A stretch of 64,000 bases of DNA from an uncultured Alphaproteobacteria bacterium (lineage in GTDB: Bacteria > Pseudomonadota > Alphaproteobacteria > RF32 > CAG-239): contig CAKQLF010000004.1 of NCBI GenBank assembly GCA_934254585.1, positions 1 through 64,000 on the forward strand, given 5' to 3'. Position 1 is the stretch's first letter; each line of letters opens with the position of its first letter. Positions 26,007-35,452 of this stretch are shown here, piece after piece. The notes under the pieces are model-generated. The model ran no database searches. It was not told the DNA's origin and worked only from the letters and a program-made list of their open reading frames with translations. Position numbers and translations under genes: made by a program.

Positions 26007-26514
26007 AGATTTGCAGCCAAAAAATATTTTAAATTTTTTCCCTTCACAGCCTTTAGTCGGAAAGAATCAGGCGTTTTTATATGACAAAGAAAATTTTGAG
26101 AAATTATCTTTTGCTGCTAATCTGTTGCAAATTTCCGGTGTTGAAAAATGTTTGATTACTGACACTTTGTTGGGAATTCACTATTCTTCAACAGTGGAAA
26201 AAGAAGATGTTAAAGCTTTGGTTTTAGCCGAGTTAGATGACTATTTTTCCGAACAGCCGCAAATTTATGATAATAATCCGCAGGTGGCGAGCATAGATTT
26301 AATTGAAGCCTTGGCCGATTCTTTTATTCGTCCGACACTTAATCGCGATAAAGGAGATATAAAAATATTGTCTTGGGATAAGGAAACGCTTACCCTTAGG
26401 TTTATCGGCCACTGCGCCGGTTGTCCTTATGCGCAAAACACGCTTAACAATGTGATTGCTGCTTGCTTGAAACGTTATGTGCCGCAGTTGAAAAATATTC
26501 AAATAGGGGAATAG
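25990..26514 (+). CDS. Nfu-type iron-sulfur scaffold protein
   Basis: Carrier of iron-sulfur clusters. Residues 1-85 form the Nfu N-terminal domain (LQPKNILNFFPSQPL, GVEKCLITDTLLGI). Residues about 95-170 form the NifU C-terminal domain with the cluster-binding pair CAGCPYA (CxxC). Many alphaproteobacterial Nfu proteins share this layout. The ATG lies eight bases after AAGGAGAG. It overlaps the DUF2333 gene and is one base before the next gene. Confidence 0.88.
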   Translation: MLVKIEDLQPKNILNFFPSQPLVGKNQAFLYDKENFEKLSFAANLLQISGVEKCLITDTLLGIHYSSTVEKEDVKALVLAELDDYFSEQPQIYDNNPQVASIDLIEALADSFIRPTLNRDKGDIKILSWDKETLTLRFIGHCAGCPYAQNTLNNVIAACLKRYVPQLKNIQIGE

Positions 26515-26515
26515 A

Positions 26516-27406
26516 ATGATTTTACGCCTGATATCTTTTTTATTCGTCTGCTGTTTGGTTTTTACGGCTAAAGCCCAACCTGTTACCGAAAAAAAAGATG
26601 GTGCGTTGTATGTTAAGTCTGCCAACACAGCCGAAGCAGAAGAATTGTTCACTCAATATGGATTCAATCAATTTTCTAAAATAAATTCCAAATTTCCGCG
26701 TATTTACTTTTTACACTTTCCTTCAGACTGGAAAGAAATTCCCGAGAGTGATGAAAAAAACACTGTTTTTATCAAAATTCTTATGCCGCTTATCCTTAAA
26801 GTAAATGAAAGTGTTTTAGCCGAACGCGCGGAAGTTGAACGAATGTTCAACAAAACGGAAAATCAACAAAATTTAACGGCTGAAGAACAAACTCTTTTAG
26901 ATAATTTGGCGCAAAAATATGATGCTTTCACTCGCCTTAAAGATGAAGAGAAACATAAAGTATTATTAAAACAATTGCTGCTGAAAATTGATGCCGTGCC
27001 GCCGTCAATTTTAATAGCCACCGCCGGAATTTATAGTAATTGGGGGATGTCACGTCTTGCAACGCAGGGCAATTCTCTTTATTTGCGAGAACTTTGGTAT
27101 GAAGAAGACGGTCTGAAACCTTTAGATGATGAAAATGCCGATTATAGCTACAAAACGTACAATTCACTTGAAGAAAGCATCTATGACCAAATTCTAAAAA
27201 TAAATTCCGGTATTAATTATACTTATTTCAGAGATTCGCGGCAAAAAGCCCGACAAATAGACCGTCCGCTATATGGTCCGCAAGTGGCGGCAACGCTGCT
27301 GCTTGATAGCAATCAAAAGAATATTGCCGGTATGATTGATTATACTTTTACCTATTACAAACTACAAAATGCTGATTATAAACCGCAATTGGAGGATATT
27401 AAATGA
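26516..27406 (+). CDS. Bax-like glucosaminidase-fold protein lacking the catalytic Glu
   Basis: Exported protein of 296 residues with a signal peptide (1-20, cleavage near AKAQP). The C-terminal half matches the Bax/FlgJ-type glucosaminidase fold: VPPSILIATAGIYSNWGMSR, then TQGNSLYLRELWYEEDGLKP. In the family the segment reads roughly AxAAxESxWGxSR with a catalytic glutamate. Here that position is Tyr173, so peptidoglycan hydrolysis by the usual mechanism is unlikely. It may bind peptidoglycan or regulate another hydrolase. Its end overlaps the next gene by four bases (ATGA). Its place in a murJ operon fits a cell-wall role. Confidence 0.75.
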   Translation: MILRLISFLFVCCLVFTAKAQPVTEKKDGALYVKSANTAEAEELFTQYGFNQFSKINSKFPRIYFLHFPSDWKEIPESDEKNTVFIKILMPLILKVNESVLAERAEVERMFNKTENQQNLTAEEQTLLDNLAQKYDAFTRLKDEEKHKVLLKQLLLKIDAVPPSILIATAGIYSNWGMSRLATQGNSLYLRELWYEEDGLKPLDDENADYSYKTYNSLEESIYDQILKINSGINYTYFRDSRQKARQIDRPLYGPQVAATLLLDSNQKNIAGMIDYTFTYYKLQNADYKPQLEDIK

Positions 27407-28110
27407 GCTTGAAAATTGTTCCTATTTTGTGTAATGCCGGTATTATGGACAATTACTCGTACTTGCTGACCGATACGGAAACCAAGGTGTCGGCAATTGT
27501 AGATGCGGCCGAGGAAACTCCGATTGTGGACTATTGTTCCGCTCATAATTTGGTTCCCGAATACATCTTGACCACGCATCATCACAAAGACCATACCAAT
27601 GCTAATTTGGCTCTGAAAAAACGCTATAATTTAAAGATTGCCGGTTCGGAAATTGAAAAGGAAATTATCGACGGGTTGGATATTGCTCTAAATGACGGAG
27701 ATACTTTTAATCTGGGAAATATCCAAGCAAAAGTTATTTTAACAGCCGGTCACACACTTGGCCATATTCTTTGGTATTTTCCAACGGAAAAAGTTTTATT
27801 TACGGGTGATATGCTGTTTAATATGACTATTGGCGGCTTGTTTGAGGGGACTCCTCAACAAATGTGGCAAAGTATACAAAAAATCAAAATGTTGCCCGAT
27901 GACGTTAAATTTTATTCCGGACACGAGTATAGTCGGGCGTCTTTAAACTATTTAAAAACTCTGGCCTCCGACAATCCTTATGCCGCCGAATATTTAGCGT
28001 TTTTGCAAAACACCAATCCTCCGGTGGGAAATTCATTGGGGTTGGAAAAAAAGTGCAATCCCTATTTTACTATGTCTTCCGAAAATGATTTTATCCGACA
28101 AATGAGTTAA
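27403..28110 (+). CDS. gloB: Metallo-beta-lactamase-fold hydrolase, glyoxalase II-like
   Basis: 235-residue hydrolase with the metal-binding THHHKDH motif (residues 58-64), GHTLGHILWY, FTGDMLF (bridging Asp) and the C-terminal SGHEYS with the third-site histidine. The order and spacing match hydroxyacylglutathione hydrolase (GloB), which completes methylglyoxal detoxification. The C-terminal substrate-binding helices are short, so a relative with another thioester substrate is possible. Confidence 0.82.
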   Translation: MSLKIVPILCNAGIMDNYSYLLTDTETKVSAIVDAAEETPIVDYCSAHNLVPEYILTTHHHKDHTNANLALKKRYNLKIAGSEIEKEIIDGLDIALNDGDTFNLGNIQAKVILTAGHTLGHILWYFPTEKVLFTGDMLFNMTIGGLFEGTPQQMWQSIQKIKMLPDDVKFYSGHEYSRASLNYLKTLASDNPYAAEYLAFLQNTNPPVGNSLGLEKKCNPYFTMSSENDFIRQMS

Positions 28111-28112
28111 AA

Positions 28113-29774
28113 ATGTTTATAAGCTTAAATAAAAAAATTCTGTGCTGTATTTTGATTTTCTTACTGGTTATAACCGGTTTGTTTTTTGCTATATTTATAA
28201 ATATGTATTCGCAAAATCTGCAAGACAGGCAAAACAGCCTTTATTTGCGAAACCAATATGTTGTGGATTTGTTGTACGACAACATTTCTTTACAGAAACA
28301 GTTGCGGAATATTTTTGACGATTATCCACAAATTGCGCAAAAAAGTAAATTGATAACTTCCACGCAAAAAATTGATGTGGCGCAAAAAGAACTTTCCCGC
28401 GAGCAAAAGCTTAATGCCGAACTGCAGAAAAGCTATGATAATAATCGAGAAGCTCTTAAAGTCGGGGCGCAAATAATTGCATTAAGTTTGTTTGTGGTTA
28501 TTTTGGCACTGACATTAATGATATTTTTGATGGACTATTGGGTGATTCGGCCGATTGAAAAGCTTATTGAAATCAGCAGACAGGTGGCTCAAGGTATTTT
28601 TTCCAGCCGCATTTCTCCGGATAAAGGGAGTTTCAGAGATGAATTTGACATTCTGTACGCCACGTTCAACAAAATGTTGGACAATACCGAATATAATATT
28701 AAAGAAATCAAAGCTCGCGAAAACTTTTTACAAAAATTAATCGACGCCATACCTGATGGTATCCGCGTTGTCGACCGTGATTACAATACAATTATGGCCA
28801 ACAATGCGTTTCATACAATGTTTAAGTTGAAAAAATCTTGCGTGGGGCAAAAGTGCTATAAGACTTATGGATATAATTGCGAAGGTTGCTTGCAACGCCA
28901 ATATGCTTGTCCGATAAAAGATCTTTTATTAAACGCAGAAAACATTTCCGAAGATTATCATACCATTCACGAAGTTGGAAAAACTCCGCTATATCTAAAT
29001 GCCACTCGTTTGCGTTGGGGGCAAAACTCTGATGAAGTTTATATCGTTGAAGCTTTTCACGATTTAAGCAACGATGTAAGGTTTTCTCATCAACAAAAAG
29101 TTTCATCGTTGGCTTTTCTTTCTACTTCTATTGCCCACGAAATGAAAAACAATCTCGGAGCCATCAGAATGATTTTTGAAGGTATACTTTCAAATTATTA
29201 CGCCGATGTCGCCGATGATGACGATCAAAAGAAATATTTGTTAATGGCCTACAATCAATTAGTGGAAACCATAAAAACACCGGAACGTCTTTTACGCTTG
29301 GCGCAATATTCCGACAATGAAAACATTGATATAAACGTAGAAGATGCCATTAAAGATATGCTTTTAATGATTGACTACGACGCTAAACGCCGCGGTATTA
29401 TGGTTAAAACTCAATTGGAGCCGAACTTGGTTTTCAGTGGCAACGAAGCAGATTTTAAGATGATTATTTTAAATCTGACGCAAAATGCCATTAAAGCAAT
29501 GCCAAACGGCGGCGAACTGAGTATTTTTACCCACAAAAAGAATAACAATGTTTATTTAAATATTTGCGATACCGGAATCGGAATCAGTCCTCAAAACTTA
29601 AAACATATTTTTGAACCATTTTATTCAGCCAACGACAATAATCGCAGCTCAGGTCTGGGATTAGCCATTGTCAGTAGTTTGGTTGAAAAAATGCGCGGCA
29701 GTATAAAAGTAAAAAGCAAACAAGGAAAAGGAACCGAATTTACATTGCGTTGGCCGATAGGCAATAAAAAATAG
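28113..29774 (+). CDS. Sensor histidine kinase with cysteine-rich PAS domain
   Basis: 553 residues: membrane helix 1 (about 9-31), periplasmic region to about 120, helix 2 (about 121-141), HAMP (to about 195), then a PAS-like domain (about 205-325). That domain contains five cysteines in 24 residues: Cys243, 248, 256, 259 and 266. The phosphoacceptor His342 is in SIAHEMKNNLGAIR. The ATPase domain has NLTQNAIKAMPNGG, CDTGIGIS and SSGLGLAIV. No response regulator gene is adjacent. The cysteines suggest a metal or redox sensor; that is inference. It is the last gene of the murJ operon and has a weak ribosome binding site. Confidence 0.85.
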   Translation: MFISLNKKILCCILIFLLVITGLFFAIFINMYSQNLQDRQNSLYLRNQYVVDLLYDNISLQKQLRNIFDDYPQIAQKSKLITSTQKIDVAQKELSREQKLNAELQKSYDNNREALKVGAQIIALSLFVVILALTLMIFLMDYWVIRPIEKLIEISRQVAQGIFSSRISPDKGSFRDEFDILYATFNKMLDNTEYNIKEIKARENFLQKLIDAIPDGIRVVDRDYNTIMANNAFHTMFKLKKSCVGQKCYKTYGYNCEGCLQRQYACPIKDLLLNAENISEDYHTIHEVGKTPLYLNATRLRWGQNSDEVYIVEAFHDLSNDVRFSHQQKVSSLAFLSTSIAHEMKNNLGAIRMIFEGILSNYYADVADDDDQKKYLLMAYNQLVETIKTPERLLRLAQYSDNENIDINVEDAIKDMLLMIDYDAKRRGIMVKTQLEPNLVFSGNEADFKMIILNLTQNAIKAMPNGGELSIFTHKKNNNVYLNICDTGIGISPQNLKHIFEPFYSANDNNRSSGLGLAIVSSLVEKMRGSIKVKSKQGKGTEFTLRWPIGNKK

Positions 29775-29780
29775 ACAGTC

Positions 29781-29812
29781 AAAAAAAGCGGAGTAAAAAC
29801 CCCGCTTTTTTT
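29781..29812. terminator. bidirectional terminator between the kinase gene and rplQ
   Basis: AAAAAGCGG pairs with CCGCTTTTTT (29801-29812) between convergent genes, with A and T runs on both flanks. Confidence 0.85.
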
Positions 29813-29830
29813 AATTCATTAAGCTGAATC

Positions 29831-30286
29831 TTATTCAGCAGAAGATGCGTTTTCAGCTTTTTCAGCTTCAGCGGCAGCAGCTTTTTCAGCGGCAACGCGA
29901 GCCAAGTCTTTAGCACCTTTAGCGTTTACATCACGGTCAACCAATTCAATAATAGCCATTGGAGCGCAATCGCCATAACGGAAACCGGCTTTCAACACGC
30001 GGGTATAACCGCCGTTACGTTCTTTATAACGTTCTGCCAAAGTAGAGAACAGTTTAGAAACTACTTCATTATTACGCAAGAAACCAGCGGCAATACGACG
30101 GCTGTTCAAGTCACCTTTTTTAGCAAAAGTAATCATATTGTCGGCAAAAGTTCTCAATTCTTTGGCTCTTGTCAAAGTAATTGTAATTTGTTCGTGTTCC
30201 AACAAAGAACTTGTCAAGTTAGAGAACAAAGCTCTTCTTTGGCTTTTCGGCATACTAAATTTTCTGTGTCCATCACCATGTCTCAT
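29831..30286 (-). CDS. rplQ: 50S ribosomal protein L17
   Basis: Ribosomal protein of the large-subunit exit region. [20 protein letters not shown] at the start and [15 protein letters not shown] are diagnostic; a typical alphaproteobacterial Ala/Glu-rich tail follows (151 residues). The start at 30286 has AAGGAATTACATC before it. rplQ normally follows rpoA at the end of the alpha operon. Here the upstream neighbour is a divergent pilin with its RNA leader, so it is transcribed alone. The 234 bases between rplQ and the RNA element (30287-30520) contain nothing else that I can identify beyond promoter-like A/T-rich sequence. Confidence 0.95.
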   Translation of the reverse strand: MRHGDGHRKFSMPKSQRRALFSNLTSSLLEHEQITITLTRAKELRTFADNMITFAKKGDLNSRRIAAGFLRNNEVVSKLFSTLAERYKERNGGYTRVLKAGFRYGDCAPMAIIELVDRDVNAKGAKDLARVAAEKAAAAEAEKAENASSAE

Positions 30287-30520
30287 GATGTAATTCCTTT
30301 CATTTTCTCTAAAGCTTTGATGGTCAAAGCGGATAAATACAAGGTTTTTACTACGGTTGCGACAAACGCTCATACATAAAAACCAACTCAATTTCAGGAG
30401 CTGTATAACATACTTATTCCCTAAAAGCAAGAAGATTGTGGAAAAAAATGTAAAATCAATAACAAAACAAGAGATGCTATTTTCTTCTTTACTTTTTACG
30501 TTGTAGCCGTTAATCTTTTA

Positions 30521-30710
30521 GACGGATAGGCGATAGTCTGTCTGGGGCGTGACAACCTCTTTTACACATGTCTGCAATAGCGGACACTAAACTAGCATAA
30601 CTTCTGGCTCAACTGGTCGGAAGGTAGCAAAATATGCTATTAGCTAATATGCTACGCTATCTTGTGTAAAGTAGTTGTCAACTTCCGGCCGCTTTTTCGG
30701 CGGTTTTTTT
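30521..30710 (+). ncRNA. candidate cis-regulatory RNA (pilin leader element), copy A
   Basis: Structured leader upstream of a pilin, homologous to 42517-42704. Stems: P0 GACGGA/TCTGTC (30521-30526, 30537-30542) with loop TAGGCGATAG. P1 is TTTACACA/TGTGTAAA (30561-30568, 30663-30670). P2 is TGTCTG/CGGACA (30569-30574, 30581-30586). P4 is GTAGC/GCTAC (30624-30628, 30651-30655) closing a conserved AAAATATGCT...CTAATAT interior. P3 is GGTCGGAAG/CTTCCGGCC (30615-30623, 30682-30690). P3 crosses P1, giving a pseudoknot. P1, P2 and P3 have different bases but the same pairing in copy B. The P3 3' strand overlaps the terminator stem. It does not fit the c-di-GMP-I consensus I remember; the ligand, if any, is unknown. 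Confidence 0.7.
30689..30710 (+). terminator. intrinsic terminator/attenuator of RNA element A
   Basis: CCGC (30689-30692, extendable to GGCCGC from 30687) pairs with GCGG (30700-30703), followed by TTTTTTT at 30704-30710. It sits 32 bases before the pilin start, so termination here would silence the pilin. Its 5' arm shares bases 30687-30690 with the pseudoknot stem P3 of the leader. Confidence 0.65.
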
Positions 30711-30741
30711 GTTGTTAAATTGAAAAAAAGGGGAAGTTGTT

Positions 30742-31395
30742 ATGAAAAATAATCAATATGGCCGTTCAATGATAGAGATGCTAGGGGTGCTTGCTATAAT
30801 TGCCGTGTTGTCTGTCGGTGGAATTGCCGGATATTCAAAAGCGATGATGAAATGGCGTTCCAACATTCAAAGGCAGATGCTTGAAGAAATTATTGCGGCT
30901 TCCATAAAATTAAAGCCTAATCTGAATTCAAAATCAACAACCTGGGATGACCTTACTCCGGTTTTATACGCAATGGGGGATATTCCGGAAGGTACAAGTT
31001 ATGGAAATCAAGGAATTTCGACTAAAGATGGAATTTATGTCCGTTTGCGTTATGGTTTATGGACGTGGGATAATGGAGATGGAACCAGAGGCAAGAGTTT
31101 TAAAATGGTTATGACTGTTTACTATAGGGTTATAACGGGGTCTTCTTTTTCTCCGTCGGGAAAGGATTTTTGCCAAAATCTTATTGCCGTGTCAAAGAAA
31201 AACTCTGAAGTAAATAATGCTGTTATGTGGGTGAAAGATTCGGAATCCGTTCATTTAGATGGAACAACTCCCGTATATCTGTATGATAAGTCAAAAGACC
31301 AAAATATTTCTCTCGCGGAAATTGCTGACAGGTGTAATCAAATAATAAAAGAAGATACTCAGGCCAATATTTGGGTGGACTTACAGCCTTATTAA
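30742..31395 (+). CDS. Type IV pilin-like protein with short leader
   Basis: Prepilin of 217 residues with a compact 7-residue leader (MKNNQYG) and processing site G|RSMIE; Glu at +5 of the mature protein is present. The hydrophobic helix runs IEMLGVLAIIAVLSVGGIAGY, quoted here as a helix of about 21 residues (residues 11-31). The C-terminal domain is specific to this copy, with Cys residues in DFCQNLIAV and ADRCNQI that may form the disulfide loop typical of pilins. The GGAAG ribosome binding site precedes the ATG by six bases. It is the best-preserved of the three pilins in the window and is probably a substrate of a type IVb-like assembly system such as the one at 47202-57619. Confidence 0.85.
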   Translation: MKNNQYGRSMIEMLGVLAIIAVLSVGGIAGYSKAMMKWRSNIQRQMLEEIIAASIKLKPNLNSKSTTWDDLTPVLYAMGDIPEGTSYGNQGISTKDGIYVRLRYGLWTWDNGDGTRGKSFKMVMTVYYRVITGSSFSPSGKDFCQNLIAVSKKNSEVNNAVMWVKDSESVHLDGTTPVYLYDKSKDQNISLAEIADRCNQIIKEDTQANIWVDLQPY

Positions 31396-31398
31396 CGG

Positions 31399-32517
31399 TC
31401 AATATACTTTATTCATATTGCCGTTTTCATAGCGGTAAATGGCATAGGATTCGCTGTTGCTTGGCGCGCCGTTATGAAACATTTGACTTCCAAATTCGGT
31501 TTTAACGCCTTTTACTGCTTGCGCCGAAACTTTGTTATAATCAAAAGATTTAGCAGCTTTTGCCAAGTTTTTCCACAAATTAACCGCTGAATAACCATAC
31601 AAAGAAAGACCGTCGGCCTCAAATCCGCTTAAACGCAGTTTTACCAAGGTTTCGGCAAATTCCGGATCATCTTCTTTACCGCGCAAGGTCATAAAATAAA
31701 CACCATCGGCAAGTCCATCCATATATTCAAAAAATTCGGTGCCGGCAGTGTATTTGTTGACAAATATATCCATATTCGGTTTGCGATATTTCAAAGCGTA
31801 AGCCATTTTGCGAATATTTTTGGAATAGCCTAAAATAAAGGCTGTTGAGTTTTGATCTGCTAAAATTTTTTCAGCCAATTTCTTATAGTCTTTATTTGTT
31901 TGTTCATAGGTATATATGCTTAAAACCACTGATTTTCCGTGCTTGCGAAATTCATCTTGAATGGCTTTTGTTTCTTCGGAACTTTCGGCATCTTCGGAAT
32001 TATAAATAACCGCGATTTGATTTCCGGCAAGATTGGAATTGTAATAGTCAAAAAAATCTTTGGCTTGTCGGTTAGTGTATCCCAACATTTTTACCAAACC
32101 TTTTTTTATGGTTTTGGCCTGAGTATAATTCACCGCGGTGGGAATAATTTGAAATAGTTGCCCTTTAGCATAAATATCGGCAACTCTGTCAAAAGAGTTT
32201 GCACAATAAGGACCAACAACCAGTTTAATGTTGCGCTGTTTCAAAATAGTGAGCATTTGCGCGGTTGAAATTGCAATACCGTCATTACATTGGTCGTCAA
32301 TTTCAAGAAGCTCGAGTTTTTCTCCTAAAAGTCCGCCGTTTTCATTAATTTCGGTCACCGCTTGACGCACACCTTTGGAAAGTTCCGCTCCTTGTTGTTG
32401 ATAGGAGCCGGCTTTAGGCGCGACCAAAGCCACCGTAACCTCGGATATTGCCGGATTCGGTAAAATAAAAAGTCCTAAAATGGACAATACAATTAAGCGG
32501 CGCGTCATTTTGGCCAT
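31399..32517 (-). CDS. Periplasmic substrate-binding protein (branched-chain amino acid type)
   Basis: 372-residue protein of the Peripla_BP_6/LivJ class. A signal peptide (about 1-25, ending AISEV) is followed by VTVALVAPKAGSYQQQGAELSKGVRQAV and the conserved NENGGLLGEKLELLEIDDQC, each split by family-typical turns. It would bind an amino acid or related ligand for an ABC importer, but no LivHMGF permease or ATPase genes are adjacent. A second ATG three codons in (32508) has better ribosome-binding-site spacing and may be the true start. It converges on the pilin gene with a three-base gap. Confidence 0.85.
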   Translation of the reverse strand: MAKMTRRLIVLSILGLFILPNPAISEVTVALVAPKAGSYQQQGAELSKGVRQAVTEINENGGLLGEKLELLEIDDQCNDGIAISTAQMLTILKQRNIKLVVGPYCANSFDRVADIYAKGQLFQIIPTAVNYTQAKTIKKGLVKMLGYTNRQAKDFFDYYNSNLAGNQIAVIYNSEDAESSEETKAIQDEFRKHGKSVVLSIYTYEQTNKDYKKLAEKILADQNSTAFILGYSKNIRKMAYALKYRKPNMDIFVNKYTAGTEFFEYMDGLADGVYFMTLRGKEDDPEFAETLVKLRLSGFEADGLSLYGYSAVNLWKNLAKAAKSFDYNKVSAQAVKGVKTEFGSQMFHNGAPSNSESYAIYRYENGNMNKVY

Positions 32518-32635
32518 ATTCCCTTTATTTATTTGTTCTCAATATATAGGTGTAATTTTGTAATTGCAATAAATTAATAGCCTATTGCCAAGTGTTGGGG
32601 AATAGTGTATATATAACGGCTGTTTGGAGCAAAAG

Positions 32636-35452
32636 ATGTCTGAAAGTAAATATATAGAAATTAAAGGCGCACGCCAACATAATTTGAAAAATGTGGATAT
32701 TAATATTCCAAAGAACAGTTTGACGGTAATCACCGGATTGTCCGGTTCCGGCAAGTCGTCGTTGGCGTTTGACACAATTTATGCCGAGGGGCAGCGGCGA
32801 TATGTGGAAAGTTTGTCTTCGTATGCTCGTCAATTTTTGGATTTGCAAAACAAGCCTGATGTCGATTCGATAGAGGGATTGTCGCCGGCAATTTCCATAG
32901 AGCAAAAAACAACTTCGCATAATCCGCGTTCCACAGTCGGGACAGTGACAGAAATTTATGACTATATGCGTTTGCTGTGGGCAAGAGCGGGAACTCCTTA
33001 TTCTCCGGCAACCGGATTGCCGATTGAGGCGCAATCGGTTTCGCAGATGGTGGATAAAATTTTGGCAATGCCGGAAGGAACAAAGTTGATTTTATTGGCT
33101 CCGATTGCCCGCGGTAAAAAAGGCGAGTTTAAAAAAGAATTTGCCGAGTTGCAAAAAAAAGGTTTTCAGCGTGTTAATATTGATGATGAAATTTATAATA
33201 TAGAAGAGTTGCCGGAACTGAATAAAAATCAAAAACACGATATTGAAGTGGTGGTTGACCGTATCATTATTAAGCAAGGCATTGAAAGCCGTGTCAGTCA
33301 ATCGGTGGAAACGGCTCTGAAGTTGAGCGATGGGCTGCTTTATGTTGAAAATATGGCGGATAAAAAACGCCAGACGTTTTCTTCAAAATTTGCTTGTCCG
33401 GTGTCGGGATTTACAATTGAAGAAATTGAGCCGCGCTTGTTTTCGTTTAACAATCCGCAAGGTGCTTGCCCGTGTTGCGGCGGTTTGGGAGCGAGTTTGT
33501 ATATGGATCCCGAGTTGGTGGTTCCAAACGAAAATTTGAGTTTGGCAGGAGGCGCAATTGCCCCGTGGTCGGTCAGCAGCCACTCGATGTTTTATCGGCA
33601 AACTCTCGATTCGTTGTGCGAATATCTGGAAATTTCCAATAAAACGCCGTGGAAAGATTTACCGGCGTACGCTCAAGAAACAATTTTGTACGGTTCCGGC
33701 AATAAGTGCGTGCCGATGGTTTATTCTCGTTTTGTGACCGATAAGCCGTTTGAGGGCGTGATACCCAATATGGAACGCCGTTTTTTGGAAACTGATTCGG
33801 CGGCAAGTCGGGAGGAATTGTCACATTATCAGTCGGCGGCTCCTTGTGAATGTTGTCACGGAAAACGTCTGAAACCTGAGGCGTTGGCGGTTAAAATTTG
33901 CGGCAAGGATATTATTGAAGCGTCGGATATGTCCATTAAACAGGCTTTGAATTGGTTTAGCGGAGTTGAAGCTCAATTAACGCCGCAAAAACAAGAAATA
34001 GCTCATAAAATCATTAAAGAAATTGTCGAACGCTTGAGCTTTTTGAATAATGTTGGTTTGGATTATTTGACTATGTCCCGCCAATCCGGAACGCTTTCCG
34101 GTGGCGAAGCACAGCGGATTCGCCTGGCCTCGCAAATCGGTTCGGGCTTGACCGGCGTTATGTATGTTTTGGACGAGCCGTCCATCGGGTTGCATCAAAG
34201 GGATAACGACAAGCTATTGGCAACGCTGACGCGTTTACGCGATATCGGCAACACGGTTATTGTGGTGGAGCACGACGAGGACGCTATGCGCGCGGCAGAT
34301 TTTTTGGTTGATATGGGACCGGGGGCCGGCTCCAACGGCGGACAAGTCGTGGCGGCGGGGACGGTTGCCGAAGTGCTGAAAAATAAAAACAGTTTGACGG
34401 CGCAGTATTTGACCGGTGAAAAATATATTGCCGTGCCGTCGATTCGCCGTAAAGGAAACGGAAAATTTTTGGAATTGACCGGAGCAAAAACAAATAATCT
34501 GAAAAATGTCGATTTAAAGATTCCTTTGGGAACGTTTACTTGCGTGACGGGTATTTCCGGCGGTGGTAAATCATCATTGATTTTGGAGACGTTGTGCAAG
34601 GCTATTGATAAAGAACTAAACGGCAGTCGTATTCCGACCGGCAAATATGATAAATTAAGCGGTTTGGAAAATATTGATAAAGTAATAGATATCGACCAGT
34701 CGCCAATCGGCCGCACGCCGCGTTCTAATCCGGCGACTTATACCGGCGTGTTTACGAATATTCGTGATTGGTTTGCCGGATTGCCGGAAGCCAAAGCCCG
34801 CGGTTATACTTCGGGGAGATTTTCGTTTAATGTTGCCGGCGGACGCTGTGAGGCTTGTAAAGGCGACGGCGTTATGAAAATTGAGATGAATTTTTTGCCG
34901 GATGTTTATGTTCCTTGCGACAGCTGCAACGGCACGCGTTATAATCGGGAAACTTTGCAGGTTAAGTTTAAAGACAAATCAATCGCCGATGTGTTGGATA
35001 TGACCATTGACGAGGCTTATCGTTTCTTTGAAAATATTCCGGCGATTAAAAATAAACTGGATTTATTGCGCCGTGTCGGCTTGGGATATATTCATTTGGG
35101 ACAATCGGCTCCGACACTTTCCGGCGGTGAGGCTCAACGTATTAAGCTTTCAAAAGAATTGAGCAAGAAAGCTACCGGCAAAACTTTGTATATTTTAGAC
35201 GAACCGACAACCGGATTGCATTTTGAGGACATTAAAAAATTGTTGCAAGTTTTGCAAATGTTGGTGGAACAGGGAAACACCGTGGTGGTTATCGAACACA
35301 ATCTGGATGTTATAAAAACAGCCGATTATATTGTGGATTTGGGGCCTGAAGGCGGCGATGGCGGCGGCGAGATAATTGCGACCGGCACTCCGGAAGAAAT
35401 TGTTAAAGTGGCGCGGAGTTATACCGGTAAATATCTAAAAGGAAAATTGTGA
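32636..35452 (+). CDS. uvrA: Excinuclease ABC subunit A
   Basis: DNA-damage recognition ATPase of nucleotide excision repair, 938 residues. Two ABC modules: Walker [15 protein letters not shown] near residue 35 and [14 protein letters not shown] near 640, each with an LSGGEAQRI signature and a DEP Walker B ([20 protein letters not shown]). Zinc-binding modules include CPCC...CECC and CEACKGDG with PCDSCNGT. The ATG at 32636 follows TTGGAG at good spacing. The stop overlaps the next start (TGATG). Confidence 0.96.
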   Translation: MSESKYIEIKGARQHNLKNVDINIPKNSLTVITGLSGSGKSSLAFDTIYAEGQRRYVESLSSYARQFLDLQNKPDVDSIEGLSPAISIEQKTTSHNPRSTVGTVTEIYDYMRLLWARAGTPYSPATGLPIEAQSVSQMVDKILAMPEGTKLILLAPIARGKKGEFKKEFAELQKKGFQRVNIDDEIYNIEELPELNKNQKHDIEVVVDRIIIKQGIESRVSQSVETALKLSDGLLYVENMADKKRQTFSSKFACPVSGFTIEEIEPRLFSFNNPQGACPCCGGLGASLYMDPELVVPNENLSLAGGAIAPWSVSSHSMFYRQTLDSLCEYLEISNKTPWKDLPAYAQETILYGSGNKCVPMVYSRFVTDKPFEGVIPNMERRFLETDSAASREELSHYQSAAPCECCHGKRLKPEALAVKICGKDIIEASDMSIKQALNWFSGVEAQLTPQKQEIAHKIIKEIVERLSFLNNVGLDYLTMSRQSGTLSGGEAQRIRLASQIGSGLTGVMYVLDEPSIGLHQRDNDKLLATLTRLRDIGNTVIVVEHDEDAMRAADFLVDMGPGAGSNGGQVVAAGTVAEVLKNKNSLTAQYLTGEKYIAVPSIRRKGNGKFLELTGAKTNNLKNVDLKIPLGTFTCVTGISGGGKSSLILETLCKAIDKELNGSRIPTGKYDKLSGLENIDKVIDIDQSPIGRTPRSNPATYTGVFTNIRDWFAGLPEAKARGYTSGRFSFNVAGGRCEACKGDGVMKIEMNFLPDVYVPCDSCNGTRYNRETLQVKFKDKSIADVLDMTIDEAYRFFENIPAIKNKLDLLRRVGLGYIHLGQSAPTLSGGEAQRIKLSKELSKKATGKTLYILDEPTTGLHFEDIKKLLQVLQMLVEQGNTVVVIEHNLDVIKTADYIVDLGPEGGDGGGEIIATGTPEEIVKVARSYTGKYLKGKL

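Noticed and set aside
30521..30710. Pilin leader as a c-di-GMP-I (GEMM) riboswitch
   Set aside because: The conserved tetraloop-receptor and P1b/P2 sequences of that class, as I remember them, are not present, and the pseudoknot layout differs. A known class cannot be excluded without a covariance search.
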